IMG/VR virus record: IMGVR_UViG_3300021091_004015
Span: 1 to 64,000 of that record
Origin: a virus
DNA: 64,000 bases
Strand: one strand, 5' to 3'
In this document: positions 25,397 to 34,400 of the stretch, piece after piece
How positions within the stretch are numbered: position 1 is the first letter of the stretch
How the letters are laid out: each line of letters starts with the position of its first letter
Notes under the pieces: generated by a model
What the model was told of the DNA's origin: nothing
Databases searched by the model: none
What the model saw: only the letters and a program-made list of their open reading frames with translations
Program-made: the position numbers and the translations under genes

Positions 25397-27277
25397 ATGA
25401 AAAATATAAGATTTGAGAATAGATTAAGAAAAATGTTATCTGAATCTTCAGGTAGGGAACATGTTAAACGAATGTTAAATGAGGCATTAGTTAACAAAGA
25501 ATCTGAATGTAGAGACGCTTATGGTGAAACTAATTGGACATTGGCATGTTCTTATGGTTGTATCCCGTCAACAGGAAAATTATTAACAAACATAATGATT
25601 CCTGGACAACAAAAACAAACAGTGGTAATGTTTGACGCTAAACAACCTGTCGGTTATTATAAAAAAGTACTTGTTACCCAACCTAATGCCGAAACAGGTA
25701 AAATGACTGTTTATATGTCAAACGACAATGCTAGTGAATTGTTAAAAAACAACAAACAAGGTTCAGAAACTTTATGGTACGCGGTAAAATCATGTTCAGA
25801 TTTATTACCAAGTGTAAATCCCCAATTAAGTAAAGAAGCGACCGCATTAATCCAACAATTGATAACTTTAGAAACACCTCCAGGAGGTCAACCAAAACTT
25901 AAATTTTGGGCTGATGGTATGAATGACCCTAGCTCAGTTAAAACTGGTTGGATTCCTATTAAATTAAAAGATTTTATTGATAGTTACGTTAAAGCCGATA
26001 AAACAGGTAGATTTAACGCTATTGCTACCATGATTGAAGCTCAGAGAGAAAGTCCTGTAATGATGTGGTATCAAGCGGGTGGAGTATCTCAAGCTCAAGC
26101 AGAAAGGAGTATTGGTGGTTTAGATGCTTGGTTAAAATCATCGAATGGTTTATGGAAAGAAGGTCCATGTCCTCCAGGTAAAGAAAGAACATGTACTCAA
26201 AAAAATCTAAAAACTGACCCTGCAACGTCCGCAAATTTTAAAAATTCACCAACCGATGTGTTTGTTCATATGATGGAGGAAGATTTGTCAGGTGAAAATA
26301 TTGTTAAAGCTATATATGACGCATATAGTGGAGTTACCCAATCTCCTGATGAGAAAACAAAAAAAGAAAAATGTAAACCATTATTACAGGCATATGCAAA
26401 GGCATACGAATTAGGTACTCAAATCGACCCTCAAAATATTGAGGCATATAAAGGAGCGGTTAATCAATGTACTAAATATAATTATTTATTTGGTGTTGAT
26501 GAAAAACTATTTAGAAACCAATTACAAGTGAATGCGGTTAAAGGTAAAACTGATTATAGTTTGGGTAGTGGTGCAACCAGAACAACTTTTAGAGAAAGTC
26601 ATCGAGATAGGGAACTTAGAAACTTAATCCGAGAAAGTTTGCTTGATATCAAGCGAACCAAAAAAAAAATCGGCTTGGGTGAGAGTAAGATAATTAACAG
26701 TAGAATTAAGTTAATTTCTGAACATAGAACTCTAAAAACAAAATCTCAGAAAGAAAAGTTTTTCAATGAGTTAATGATGGAAATGGCTTACCTTAACTCA
26801 CAAGGATACGATTCAAAATTAATAAATGAGAATTTCCTTGATATATTAAAAGGTTTGTTTGGTACGGCTGCCGACTCAACGTTACAATATTTTAAAGAGT
26901 CAATCGCCAAATGGTTAATTGAAAAATTAACACCAATGGACCCTAATGGTTGGATGGCTAACATTATTATTGTTGCGGTTGGTAACGTTCCAATTGGTGA
27001 AATTACAAGATTAACGGAATGTAACTATTTAAGTGATGTTTTAACTAAGTCAATAGTGGAAGGTGCAGTTAACAAATATAAAAACGAACAAGGTCTAACG
27101 GGACCGTTCTATGATATTTTAAGAAATGGTATTGTAGAAATGTTGGAAGATACCAAATTCGGTCAAGTCATTGAAACCGCAATCGGTGATTTAGTTTGTC
27201 CGTTACTTGGAGGAATTAAAGATAAGATGGGTTCAGCAGCGGATACAATGAAAAAAGGAGCTCTGAGTCTAACTTAA
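25397..27277 (+). CDS. Tagged internal virion protein candidate (626 aa)
   Basis: Tag blocks (RFENRLRKMLSESSGREH and VKRMLNEAL) open the protein. Similar blocks recur inside it (RNLIRESLLDIKR, KLISEHRTL, KLINENF), suggesting several prohead-protease sites. A Cys-containing globular domain (CRDAYGETNWTLACSYGC) lies near residue 40. The C terminus is amphipathic and hydrophobic (MANIIIVAVGNVPIGEI). No enzyme motif is recognised. Confidence 0.6.
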   Translation: MKNIRFENRLRKMLSESSGREHVKRMLNEALVNKESECRDAYGETNWTLACSYGCIPSTGKLLTNIMIPGQQKQTVVMFDAKQPVGYYKKVLVTQPNAETGKMTVYMSNDNASELLKNNKQGSETLWYAVKSCSDLLPSVNPQLSKEATALIQQLITLETPPGGQPKLKFWADGMNDPSSVKTGWIPIKLKDFIDSYVKADKTGRFNAIATMIEAQRESPVMMWYQAGGVSQAQAERSIGGLDAWLKSSNGLWKEGPCPPGKERTCTQKNLKTDPATSANFKNSPTDVFVHMMEEDLSGENIVKAIYDAYSGVTQSPDEKTKKEKCKPLLQAYAKAYELGTQIDPQNIEAYKGAVNQCTKYNYLFGVDEKLFRNQLQVNAVKGKTDYSLGSGATRTTFRESHRDRELRNLIRESLLDIKRTKKKIGLGESKIINSRIKLISEHRTLKTKSQKEKFFNELMMEMAYLNSQGYDSKLINENFLDILKGLFGTAADSTLQYFKESIAKWLIEKLTPMDPNGWMANIIIVAVGNVPIGEITRLTECNYLSDVLTKSIVEGAVNKYKNEQGLTGPFYDILRNGIVEMLEDTKFGQVIETAIGDLVCPLLGGIKDKMGSAADTMKKGALSLT

Positions 27278-27340
27278 GAAACCTACGAGGTAGTTCTCGT
27301 ATGGGATAAACCAATAAAAGAAAGGGGGTATTCCAAATCT

Positions 27341-27376
27341 AACAAAAAGGTGTCGAAAGACACCTTTTTGTTTTTA
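27341..27376. terminator. Strong bidirectional terminator
   Basis: A perfect inverted repeat, AACAAAAAGGTGTC-GAAA-GACACCTTTTTGTT, with a GNRA loop lies between the converging 25397 and 27374 genes. Confidence 0.92.
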
Positions 27377-27865
27377 ACTAAATGACTTCTTAAAGTCTTC
27401 CCAAATATGTTCTACATTTGAATTTATAATTTCAGAAAATATTGATGGTTCATAAGGTTTAAACCTTAACTTCATATTGGCTTCTCCAGGAGTTCTATCA
27501 CCTTTTTGTCGATTACAAGTACCGCAACAAGTGACAAGATTTTGCCAAGTATTTGAACCACCTTTAGATTTAGGTTGTGTATGGTCAACAGTTAAGTTTT
27601 TTTTACTACCACAATAAACACACTCATGATTATCTCGTTTAAATAATCTATGACGGTTAATTTTTAATTTGTGAATTCTATGTCTAACATAGTTTAGTAG
27701 TCTAATTATTAGAGGTCTAACAAACTTATTTGCACCTGCAATAATTGGGTTTTCAGAAGATTTTAAAATTTCTGCTTTACCTTTTGTCACTAAATTAAAA
27801 CCTCTGTATACTGTAGTTATATTTATAGGAGTATAGTCCGAATTTAAAACTAATACTTTTTCCAT
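27374..27865 (-). CDS. HNH endonuclease
   Basis: From the start at 27865 (MEKVLVLNSDYTPINITT) the protein has a basic N-terminal half. A classical HNH core follows: CVYCGSKKNLTVDHTQPKS, GGSNTWQNLV, CCGTCNRQKGDRTP. The two CxxC pairs bind zinc, and DH plus N supply catalysis. It is about 163 aa. A TATCTTTG box on the minus strand (27902-27909) may drive it. A free-standing homing-type or restriction-type nuclease is most likely. It borders the glycan island. Confidence 0.85.
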   Translation of the reverse strand: MEKVLVLNSDYTPINITTVYRGFNLVTKGKAEILKSSENPIIAGANKFVRPLIIRLLNYVRHRIHKLKINRHRLFKRDNHECVYCGSKKNLTVDHTQPKSKGGSNTWQNLVTCCGTCNRQKGDRTPGEANMKLRFKPYEPSIFSEIINSNVEHIWEDFKKSFS

Positions 27866-27926
27866 AATATCTTTCAAAATAATTTTTCTTTTAAATATAA
27901 ACAAAGATAATTATCTTAACAAGAGA

Positions 27927-28610
27927 TTAAAAAGTGAGTTTTACATTATGTTTGGTTTTTGGTTCTAAAAATGGGTTTTTGTAAGTGGATTCACCGTATT
28001 TTATGGGAAAAACAACCAATGAAGTTTTCCAACTTGCATACATATTAGACAATTGGTCTCTACCACTACCATTATTAATCTCATTCCACCATATATTATT
28101 AAATTCATTAACCTTATCAACATTCCTTCTAACCATAAACCCTGTTTCAAATAAACCAAAATTTTTAGGAAAACCCTCTTCTCTATATTTTAACATTTGA
28201 TTCTCGACTACTAGCTTAGAATCAAGTTTTTGTTCTAACACTTTTTTTGACTCCTCATATATACATTTTCTCCAACTATGAGGAAATATCATAATATTTT
28301 TATCTTTAGTAAACTCCATCTTTTTAAAAAGTTCATTTACGTTAGTAAATTTTGGTATAAAACAATGGTCAATCCATATGTTTATATCGTGTTTAGGAAG
28401 AACAATATGAGGATTGACTTTAATGTATCTAGCCAATTTTCGACTATCTAATGTCTCATTTATCAAATCAGTATGGCAAATTTCCCACACATCTGATTTA
28501 ATATATTTATTATCAGTAAATAATATATATCTTACATTTTTATCATAAATCACGGGGTTATTAAAATTATCGTAATCCCCAATATTTGCACTATAAATTA
28601 TTGTCTTCAT
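27927..28610 (-). CDS. Glycosyltransferase-like protein (DUF616/TOD1 type)
   Basis: The 227-aa protein starts IIYSANIGDYDNFNNPV and continues YILFTDN, SRKLARYIKVNPHIVLP, WIDHCFI and FGLFETGFMVRR. This motif set is typical of DUF616 glycosyltransferases with a GT-A-like fold. It ends the minus-strand sugar operon. Substrate unknown. Confidence 0.72.
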   Translation of the reverse strand: MKTIIYSANIGDYDNFNNPVIYDKNVRYILFTDNKYIKSDVWEICHTDLINETLDSRKLARYIKVNPHIVLPKHDINIWIDHCFIPKFTNVNELFKKMEFTKDKNIMIFPHSWRKCIYEESKKVLEQKLDSKLVVENQMLKYREEGFPKNFGLFETGFMVRRNVDKVNEFNNIWWNEINNGSGRDQLSNMYASWKTSLVVFPIKYGESTYKNPFLEPKTKHNVKLTF

Positions 28611-28612
28611 TA

Positions 28613-29407
28613 TTATAAAACAGGTTTTATGTAAGAGGTTTTACCTTTACCAGGACCCCTAGTTATCTTCCCGACAAAAAAATCAAAAACACTACCTAAA
28701 TCTAAAGAAACCCCATTTAATTCTGAAAATACAAACCCTAAATGTTTACCAAATGCGCCCGCTCCAAAAATTAAAAGTTGTCCCGACCTATCTACAGAGT
28801 TTAATTTTTTTGTTATTTTGTTAATTTCCTCAAATATGTCAAGATTATTGTTTAATACTTCTTCGTATACTTGTTCTCCAGGTATTAAATATTGCTCAAC
28901 ATGATTAATATTTGGGAATCTTTTTTTAATTTTATCTTTAACATCTCTACAACTAACAATTACAATGCTATCTATAGACTCAAAAATTTCAAATAAATCA
29001 CCATTATCGACTAACTCAAAATGAGAATTAATCGTACAATAATTTTTATCAATCCAATTAGTAGGGTTATCATCCTTAATTTTTTCATAATAGGTGATTA
29101 AATCGGACCATAAACTATTTTTTATAATGTGTTTTTCAGTTGGTAATCCAAGTATATTACATTTCAGTACTGAATTAATTAAATTAATTTGTGTGTTATT
29201 AATTTCATCATTTGTCAACCTTCTACCAATCTGTTTTTTTGAGAATTTAGTTATCCTTTTATCATCATTTTTACTTGTATTATTTTTATCGTAATTGGCT
29301 AAAATCATTTCTCCATCACCCATCCTTAACATGAATAATGGTTTTCTATTTAACAAGGATTTTAAAACTTCGTCTTTAATTTGTTTTGATGAAAAATTTA
29401 TTTCCAC
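28613..29407 (-). CDS. GT-D-type glycosyltransferase (264 aa)
   Basis: FMLRMGDGEMILANY near residue 25 matches the GDGE nucleotide-sugar motif of GT-D enzymes. The C-terminal part (LLIFGAGAFGKHLG, then SLDLGSVFDFFVG) fits the same family. It lies 2 bases from the next sugar gene, so cotranslation is likely. Confidence 0.68.
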   Translation of the reverse strand: MEINFSSKQIKDEVLKSLLNRKPLFMLRMGDGEMILANYDKNNTSKNDDKRITKFSKKQIGRRLTNDEINNTQINLINSVLKCNILGLPTEKHIIKNSLWSDLITYYEKIKDDNPTNWIDKNYCTINSHFELVDNGDLFEIFESIDSIVIVSCRDVKDKIKKRFPNINHVEQYLIPGEQVYEEVLNNNLDIFEEINKITKKLNSVDRSGQLLIFGAGAFGKHLGFVFSELNGVSLDLGSVFDFFVGKITRGPGKGKTSYIKPVL

Positions 29408-29412
29408 AATTA

Positions 29413-30114
29413 TTATAAATCTTTTATTATCGACTCTATTTGAGAGGTATTTATATTACTTTGGTAAGTAAATTTAGGATTTTCCATAGTTGATAGGGTT
29501 GGTGTAAGATTAATAGACATAAAATGGTCTTTATATTTTGTATCATCACCAATTATAATGTCTGAAAACTTGACCCATGCGGATGGTATACCATATGCGT
29601 GTGAACAAATTAAACCATGTAAAGAACTTGATATAGTTTGTCTACATTCCGTAATTTGTTTAACAACTTCTAAAGGGTTTGGGTTATTTAAGTTAATTAC
29701 GTTATGATTTGGGTATTTTTCTTTAATTTTATGATACTCTTTCATATGCGGTATTATACCTAAATCGTATTTTTTTTTACTTTCATCACAAAAATTAGGA
29801 AGTAATAATGCTGCGTCACCATAAATTTCAGGGCATTCCCCCCCATTTTTTAACACTAAATTTCTTGTAATAGGTCCCCTAACAAATTTCCATATTGCTT
29901 TTGGGTTTAATTTACCATTTTCCCACGCGGAACCTGAACCAATAACTAAACAATTTTCAGTTGCTTTATTCGCAATTGAACCAATAGAAATTAAATTATA
30001 ATTTTCTTTAGTGTATTCGTATTTTATTGAGTAATGGTCGAATAATTTTGGTGTTAATACATCACCAAAATTATGAATTTTTTCACCTACCATCCACCAA
30101 ACTTTATAAGTCAT
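29413..30114 (-). CDS. Polysaccharide pyruvyl transferase-like protein (233 aa)
   Basis: The N-terminal NFGDVLTPKLFDHY, the central VIGSGSAWENG, VRGPITRNLVLKNG and GDAALLLP, and the late SSSLHGLICSHAYGIPSAWV are hallmarks of the PssM/CsaB-type fold. It would transfer pyruvate, or another group, to a sugar. It overlaps the methyltransferase gene by 11 bases. The phage's PEP synthase could supply the PEP donor, a tempting but unproven link. Confidence 0.78.
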   Translation of the reverse strand: MTYKVWWMVGEKIHNFGDVLTPKLFDHYSIKYEYTKENYNLISIGSIANKATENCLVIGSGSAWENGKLNPKAIWKFVRGPITRNLVLKNGGECPEIYGDAALLLPNFCDESKKKYDLGIIPHMKEYHKIKEKYPNHNVINLNNPNPLEVVKQITECRQTISSSLHGLICSHAYGIPSAWVKFSDIIIGDDTKYKDHFMSINLTPTLSTMENPKFTYQSNINTSQIESIIKDL

Positions 30115-30709
30115 CTTTTTTAAAAATTATTAGATTATTATACACGTATTTTGGAGCTTTTAAAGTTTTCCACTTTTCAGAAACCTCCTTAGTCACTTGG
30201 GAATCCACGCCAAAACCATAGGTATTAAAAAGTTCAATCCAAAATTCTTTGGTTTGGCAATTTATATGACCTGTCCCATTTTGTTCTGGTTGTGCGGCGG
30301 AAAAAATAATTAATGAATTTTCATCTGCAGAATTAATTAAGTTCATGACAAACACCTCACTTTTTAATGGATTAATGTGCTCCGCAGTTTCTATTGAAAT
30401 TATACATTCGTACTTATCAGTATTTATTTTTTCCGTACAATCGGTATAAGTTATAAACTTACCTATTAACGGGTTTGTATATTTTTTTAAAATCTCACCA
30501 TTTATATCAAACCCTTGAAGTCTTTCAACCCCTTTGTTAAAACCTGACTCTAAATAAGCCCCAATACCACAACCGTAATCAATTATTGATTTTGGTTTAT
30601 ATGTATCAATAAACCAATCCATAGTGGTTTTAATATAATCTTTAGTGTTTTTTACAAACCAATTATAATATTTATCATCATATTTTGATGAGTCAAAATT
30701 ATTTTCCAT
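30104..30709 (-). CDS. SAM-dependent methyltransferase (201 aa)
   Basis: IIDYGCGIGAYLESGF is motif I, LQGFDINGEI the acidic strand 2 and CIISIETAEHINP the motif IV region of class I methyltransferases. It lies inside the glycan operon, so it probably methylates a sugar or a sugar intermediate. It overlaps both neighbours. Confidence 0.8.
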   Translation of the reverse strand: MENNFDSSKYDDKYYNWFVKNTKDYIKTTMDWFIDTYKPKSIIDYGCGIGAYLESGFNKGVERLQGFDINGEILKKYTNPLIGKFITYTDCTEKINTDKYECIISIETAEHINPLKSEVFVMNLINSADENSLIIFSAAQPEQNGTGHINCQTKEFWIELFNTYGFGVDSQVTKEVSEKWKTLKAPKYVYNNLIIFKKDDL

Positions 30710-31202
30710 TTATGTATGTTTTTTTGGAGTCAATATCTGATAAACCTAATGTAAAATATCCAAAAGGTATTTTATTGACGTTTATTTTATTATAAATCTT
30801 CATAAAAGCAGAGTGGGAACCTGATTTAGTTTCATTAATCTCCTTAATCCATTCTAATAAAAATTGTTTATTTTCTTTCGTATTTTTTATTATATGTACA
30901 TAATCATGAGGGGAGCCATTTTTTTTAAAATCCACTAACCAATCAGAATCAATTGGGAAGTCTATATTTTTATTGATTCTACAATCAATATCCAACCATA
31001 ATAAATCTTGATTAAATTTCTCCATCATCTCAACTATAAAAGTTGGCTTCGCCCTAACATTATCTATCCATGAAGTACCAAAATTATATTCATCAATGTA
31101 GTAATCAATACCAAATTCAATACAATCCTGAATTAAATTTTTTGATGAGTTTTTATAAAAATCACCTCCATCTACATCACAGTAAAAACTAATTAATTTC
31201 AT
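30699..31202 (-). CDS. Nucleotide-diphospho-sugar transferase-like protein (167 aa)
   Basis: RAKPTFIVEMMEKFNQDLL leads into WLDIDCRINKNID, a DxD-like site as in GT-A sugar transferases. The C terminus ends in a turn (YFTLGLSDIDSKK). It overlaps the flanking genes by 4 and 11 bases. The exact donor is unknown. Confidence 0.6.
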   Translation of the reverse strand: MKLISFYCDVDGGDFYKNSSKNLIQDCIEFGIDYYIDEYNFGTSWIDNVRAKPTFIVEMMEKFNQDLLWLDIDCRINKNIDFPIDSDWLVDFKKNGSPHDYVHIIKNTKENKQFLLEWIKEINETKSGSHSAFMKIYNKINVNKIPFGYFTLGLSDIDSKKTYINGK

Positions 31203-31768
31203 AATAAATGTTTTTTATCGTTCATATTCCCACCTCTATACCAATGTTGGACATAAATACCTCTCATTAAACCGACTTTGAGTCCTGCATTTTTAAATCT
31301 TAAGTGTATATCATTATCAACACCCAACATACCTATTTCTTTAAAACCACCTACCCGCTCCCACGAAGATTTTTTAATTAGAATTATAACTCCACTTAGT
31401 AGAGTTTTATCAGTAATATCTAATACATTGGTTTTATTCGTGTTCCATAATTTTTCCCCAAATTCTCTATGATATTTTTGGTCATTTGAGGATTTATTGA
31501 CATTCGGAGCTAACTGATAAAAACAACCTATCCTGTTGGTATAACAAGTAAGGAGTGAATACTCGGGATTAGATTGGATTACCTCCTCGATATATTTACC
31601 AAAAAATGGAGTGGTATGTACTGCGTCCCCATCTAAAAAGCAACACCAATCGTTGTCATCAATTAGATTCATTATTTCATTGTATGACTTGCCAATCTTT
31701 TTTTCTGAATTCCACGGAATAACATGAAAAACTCTTGGTTTTGGTACTGTAAATGTTTTTTTTTCCAT
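31199..31768 (-). CDS. Family 2-type glycosyltransferase, short (189 aa)
   Basis: WCCFLDGDAVHTTPFFG carries the DxD metal motif. SGVIILIKKSSWERVGGF and GVDNDIHLRFKNAGLKVGLM match the acceptor side of GT2 enzymes. The N-terminal nucleotide-binding strand is short. It heads the minus-strand glycan operon behind a class B element (31788-31794). Confidence 0.72.
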   Translation of the reverse strand: MEKKTFTVPKPRVFHVIPWNSEKKIGKSYNEIMNLIDDNDWCCFLDGDAVHTTPFFGKYIEEVIQSNPEYSLLTCYTNRIGCFYQLAPNVNKSSNDQKYHREFGEKLWNTNKTNVLDITDKTLLSGVIILIKKSSWERVGGFKEIGMLGVDNDIHLRFKNAGLKVGLMRGIYVQHWYRGGNMNDKKHLL

Positions 31769-31836
31769 ATTTTAATATATGATTAAGATAAATAATAGTT
31801 ATCTTACCCTATTTATAAATATAGAGTTTAAAATTT

Positions 31837-32916
31837 ATGAAAATAGTTACAATATCAACTTTTTGGAATTGTGAAAAATATGTGAAAGAGTGCATACAAT
31901 CATTAAAAAACCAATATTATACCAATTTTGTCTCATATTTTATTGATGATATGTCAACCGACAATTCTTATGAAGTAGCAAAAAACGCTATCGGGGATGA
32001 CAAACGATTTATCTTAATCAAAAATGAAAATAAAAAATACAAGACAAAAAATTTTATAGATGTTATTAAGGATAACCCCAAAATAAATTGGAACGATGTT
32101 ATAATTGAGATTGATGGGGATGATAGGTTATCTGATAATTATGTTTTAGGGTTAATTAATAAGGTATTTTCAAATAATGATATTTGGATTTGTGGTACAA
32201 GATGGTCCGATAATAAAGGTAGACTTGGTAATTACGGTAAACCTAATCCAGAAAAAGCAAGAAAAACTTCTTGGAATTTTTCACATATGAGGTCATATAG
32301 AGCATTTTTATTTAGGTCAATAAATGATAAACATTTAAAATTTGATGGTGAATATTTTAAAGCCGCTTGTGATTTAGGGATAGGTATACCTATGTTAGAG
32401 ATGTCAGGGGAAGAACATTTCCACTACATTAATGAACCATTATACATATATAATTGGCATGACAAACAATCATATAGTGATAATAATTCCTTTGGTGATA
32501 AAACCCTACAAGGACGTACCGCAAAATATATTTATTCATTACCTTCTTATGAAAAATTAAAAATAATTAATGAAATTCCAGTACCTAAAGAGCGGGTTGA
32601 GACTAAAACTAATAAACAAATACTTGATGAAATTTTTGATGAGAATAATCATAAAAAATTAACACCAACCATTGAAAAAACAATACCGATTAATTATGAT
32701 AAAATTAATGTTGTGAATAATAAAGGAATCTTCAACCCAAAAGATTCTATTAAACAACAAATAATTCCAAAACCAAAAGAACAACCAATAATATTAAAAG
32801 AAGATACAATCGCAAAGTTAAAAAGGGAAATGTTTAAAACTAAACCAAAAAGAAAAGGTAACAGTCCTAATATATTTGGTAATAGTCAAAGAAGAAAGGG
32901 TGGTTTTAGTATTTGA
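31837..32916 (+). CDS. GT2 glycosyltransferase (359 aa)
   Basis: IVTISTFWNCEKYVKECIQS and YFIDDMSTDNSYEVAKN are the N-terminal GT2 motifs. VIIEIDGDDRLSDNYVL carries DxD. The C-terminal 100 residues are Lys/Pro-rich and probably disordered (EDTIAKLKREMFKTKPKRK). The gene diverges from the minus-strand operon and has its own class B element (31810-31816). Confidence 0.82.
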   Translation: MKIVTISTFWNCEKYVKECIQSLKNQYYTNFVSYFIDDMSTDNSYEVAKNAIGDDKRFILIKNENKKYKTKNFIDVIKDNPKINWNDVIIEIDGDDRLSDNYVLGLINKVFSNNDIWICGTRWSDNKGRLGNYGKPNPEKARKTSWNFSHMRSYRAFLFRSINDKHLKFDGEYFKAACDLGIGIPMLEMSGEEHFHYINEPLYIYNWHDKQSYSDNNSFGDKTLQGRTAKYIYSLPSYEKLKIINEIPVPKERVETKTNKQILDEIFDENNHKKLTPTIEKTIPINYDKINVVNNKGIFNPKDSIKQQIIPKPKEQPIILKEDTIAKLKREMFKTKPKRKGNSPNIFGNSQRRKGGFSI

Positions 32917-32953
32917 CCTATAATATTTTTTATCTTATTATTATTAAAAAAAT

Positions 32954-33133
32954 ATGTACGTTATAATCAAACATGTTAAAATGGGTGACGATAAAAAAAG
33001 GATACCCGTTATATTATTAAATACAGATACTGAAATTTGGGAATTCGATTCTATAGAAGAAGCGACAAAAATGAAAGATATTTTTGAAACTAATTCTGAT
33101 TCAGGTCATAAGTACGAGGTCAAAAAAATTTAA
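32954..33133 (+). CDS. Hypothetical protein (59 aa)
   Basis: ATG 32954 gives MYVIIKHVKMGDDKKRIPVI and runs to TAA 33131-33133. A beta-rich small domain ends in a helix (SIEEATKMKDIFETN). The reading frame is coherent and ends 6 bases before a tRNA gene. No family recognised. Confidence 0.5.
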   Translation: MYVIIKHVKMGDDKKRIPVILLNTDTEIWEFDSIEEATKMKDIFETNSDSGHKYEVKKI

Positions 33134-33139
33134 TTAAAT

Positions 33140-33213
33140 GGTCCTGTAGCATAATTGAATAATGCAACTCACTTCTAATGAGTAGACTCCAGGTTTGAAT
33201 CCTGGCAGGACTA
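33140..33213 (+). tRNA. tRNA-Arg (anticodon TCT)
   Basis: GGTCCTG pairs with CAGGACT in the acceptor. The anticodon stem ACTCA/TGAGT encloses CTTCTAA. The T arm is CCAGG-TTTGAAT-CCTGG. CCA is not encoded. It decodes AGA, a frequent codon in AT-rich phage genes. Confidence 0.93.
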
Positions 33214-33225
33214 CAACTTTAAAAT

Positions 33226-33327
33226 ATGGAAGATATACACCAACAAATTCACGAAGATTTCATTAATTCAGAAGAATACGAATCTTATCTGAAAGAAATG
33301 TCTATTTGGGAAGAAAAATATTCCTGA
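33226..33327 (+). CDS. Micro-protein (33 aa)
   Basis: MEDIHQQIHEDFINSEEYES is followed by 13 more residues and TGA. It is acidic and helical and lies between the tRNA and the next class A promoter. Weakly supported; kept because the frame is coherent and fills the gap. Confidence 0.35.
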   Translation: MEDIHQQIHEDFINSEEYESYLKEMSIWEEKYS

Positions 33328-33355
33328 ACAATACCACGCAATTAAAAAATTATTG

Positions 33356-33363
33356 TATCTTTG
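33356..33363 (+). promoter_or_regulatory. Class A -7 box TATCTTTG, leaderless start
   Basis: TATCTTTG followed by TGAT and ATG 33368 is identical in layout to 12824-12836. Confidence 0.55.
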
Positions 33364-33367
33364 TGAT

Positions 33368-33973
33368 ATGAAAACTTACTCATTCTTAAAAGACGTTGTA
33401 TATGTGGCATTGGTAATGATTGTTATTGGTGGCCTTTATGAATACTTAGAAAAACATAATTGGGATTATTCATCCATAATCACGGGTGACTTGCTTAAAC
33501 AAAGACCTATTGAGACTACAAGTATGAATACCTATGATGATTTGGGTAACATTGTTTATATAAAAGGTTTAGGTAATTTTAGTCACTCTGATTTGTTAAG
33601 AGCTGAAAGTGTAATCGAAGGATATTACAACACGCACTGTACTATCGAGAGTCCTGTTATGTTAGACGACAAATATTACAGTTCAAACGTGATTAAAGGC
33701 CACGAAGCTCTTGACCATTTAAGAGTTTCAGGTAAAAAAGTTATTTATGTGACTAATGATGAAATGATGTCGACTGAAACCGATAAAAGTATAAAAGGAT
33801 GTGCAAGAATTAATGGTAACACTATAATTGTTAGAACTAAAACATTAAAAAGAACTTTAGTTCACGAATACGCACATACTTTAGGTTTGGACCACTGTGA
33901 TAATAATGGTTGTGCGTTAGCGAAGGGCCATGGAGAAGAACTTTGTTTTGAGTGTAAAAGTAAAATTAAATAA
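33368..33973 (+). CDS. Archaemetzincin-like membrane-anchored zinc protease (201 aa)
   Basis: An N-terminal helix (VVYVALVMIVIGGLYEYL) anchors the protein. HEYAHTLGLDH near residue 166 is the long metzincin zinc motif (HExxHxxGxxH). It is followed by a Cys cluster (DHCDNNGC, then CFEC) as in archaemetzincins, which bind a second zinc. I start at ATG 33368 after the TATCTTTG box; a longer in-frame start lies inside that promoter. It is probably an active protease facing the membrane. Confidence 0.78.
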   Translation: MKTYSFLKDVVYVALVMIVIGGLYEYLEKHNWDYSSIITGDLLKQRPIETTSMNTYDDLGNIVYIKGLGNFSHSDLLRAESVIEGYYNTHCTIESPVMLDDKYYSSNVIKGHEALDHLRVSGKKVIYVTNDEMMSTETDKSIKGCARINGNTIIVRTKTLKRTLVHEYAHTLGLDHCDNNGCALAKGHGEELCFECKSKIK

Positions 33974-33981
33974 TAAAAGTT

Positions 33982-34389
33982 ATGACTCAGGTGGGATTTT
34001 TTATTGTGGGAAAACCTGTAGATGGTGAAATGGAAGATACTATCTTCAGTGAAATGAGAGATATTCTAACAAGTGAAGACTTTAACAAGATTGCATTTTG
34101 TGAAAATGAAGAAAGTCATGACATTTTGTATACTTTTTTAAATGAAATCAAAAATAAAAAATTGTTTATTCTGTTTGAAAAATATGAAGTGTTAGTTCAT
34201 TTTTCGGATATTACACAAAGTGTGCTGAGACAAATTAATATGAACAAGACTTTGACCGAAGGGGAATTTAAACCTTTGTTTGATGAATTTGTAAGTGAAA
34301 ACTTAACTATTGATTTTATTCTTGACAAAATTAATGAAACTGGTATTGAATCTTTAACTAAAATTGATTATAAAGTGTTAAAATCATAA
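33982..34389 (+). CDS. Hypothetical protein (135 aa)
   Basis: A mixed alpha/beta, acidic protein (MTQVGFFIVGKPVDGEMED at the start). It follows the protease gene after 8 bases and is probably in the same operon. No motif recognised. Confidence 0.6.
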   Translation: MTQVGFFIVGKPVDGEMEDTIFSEMRDILTSEDFNKIAFCENEESHDILYTFLNEIKNKKLFILFEKYEVLVHFSDITQSVLRQINMNKTLTEGEFKPLFDEFVSENLTIDFILDKINETGIESLTKIDYKVLKS

Positions 34390-34400
34390 AATATAAAAAA

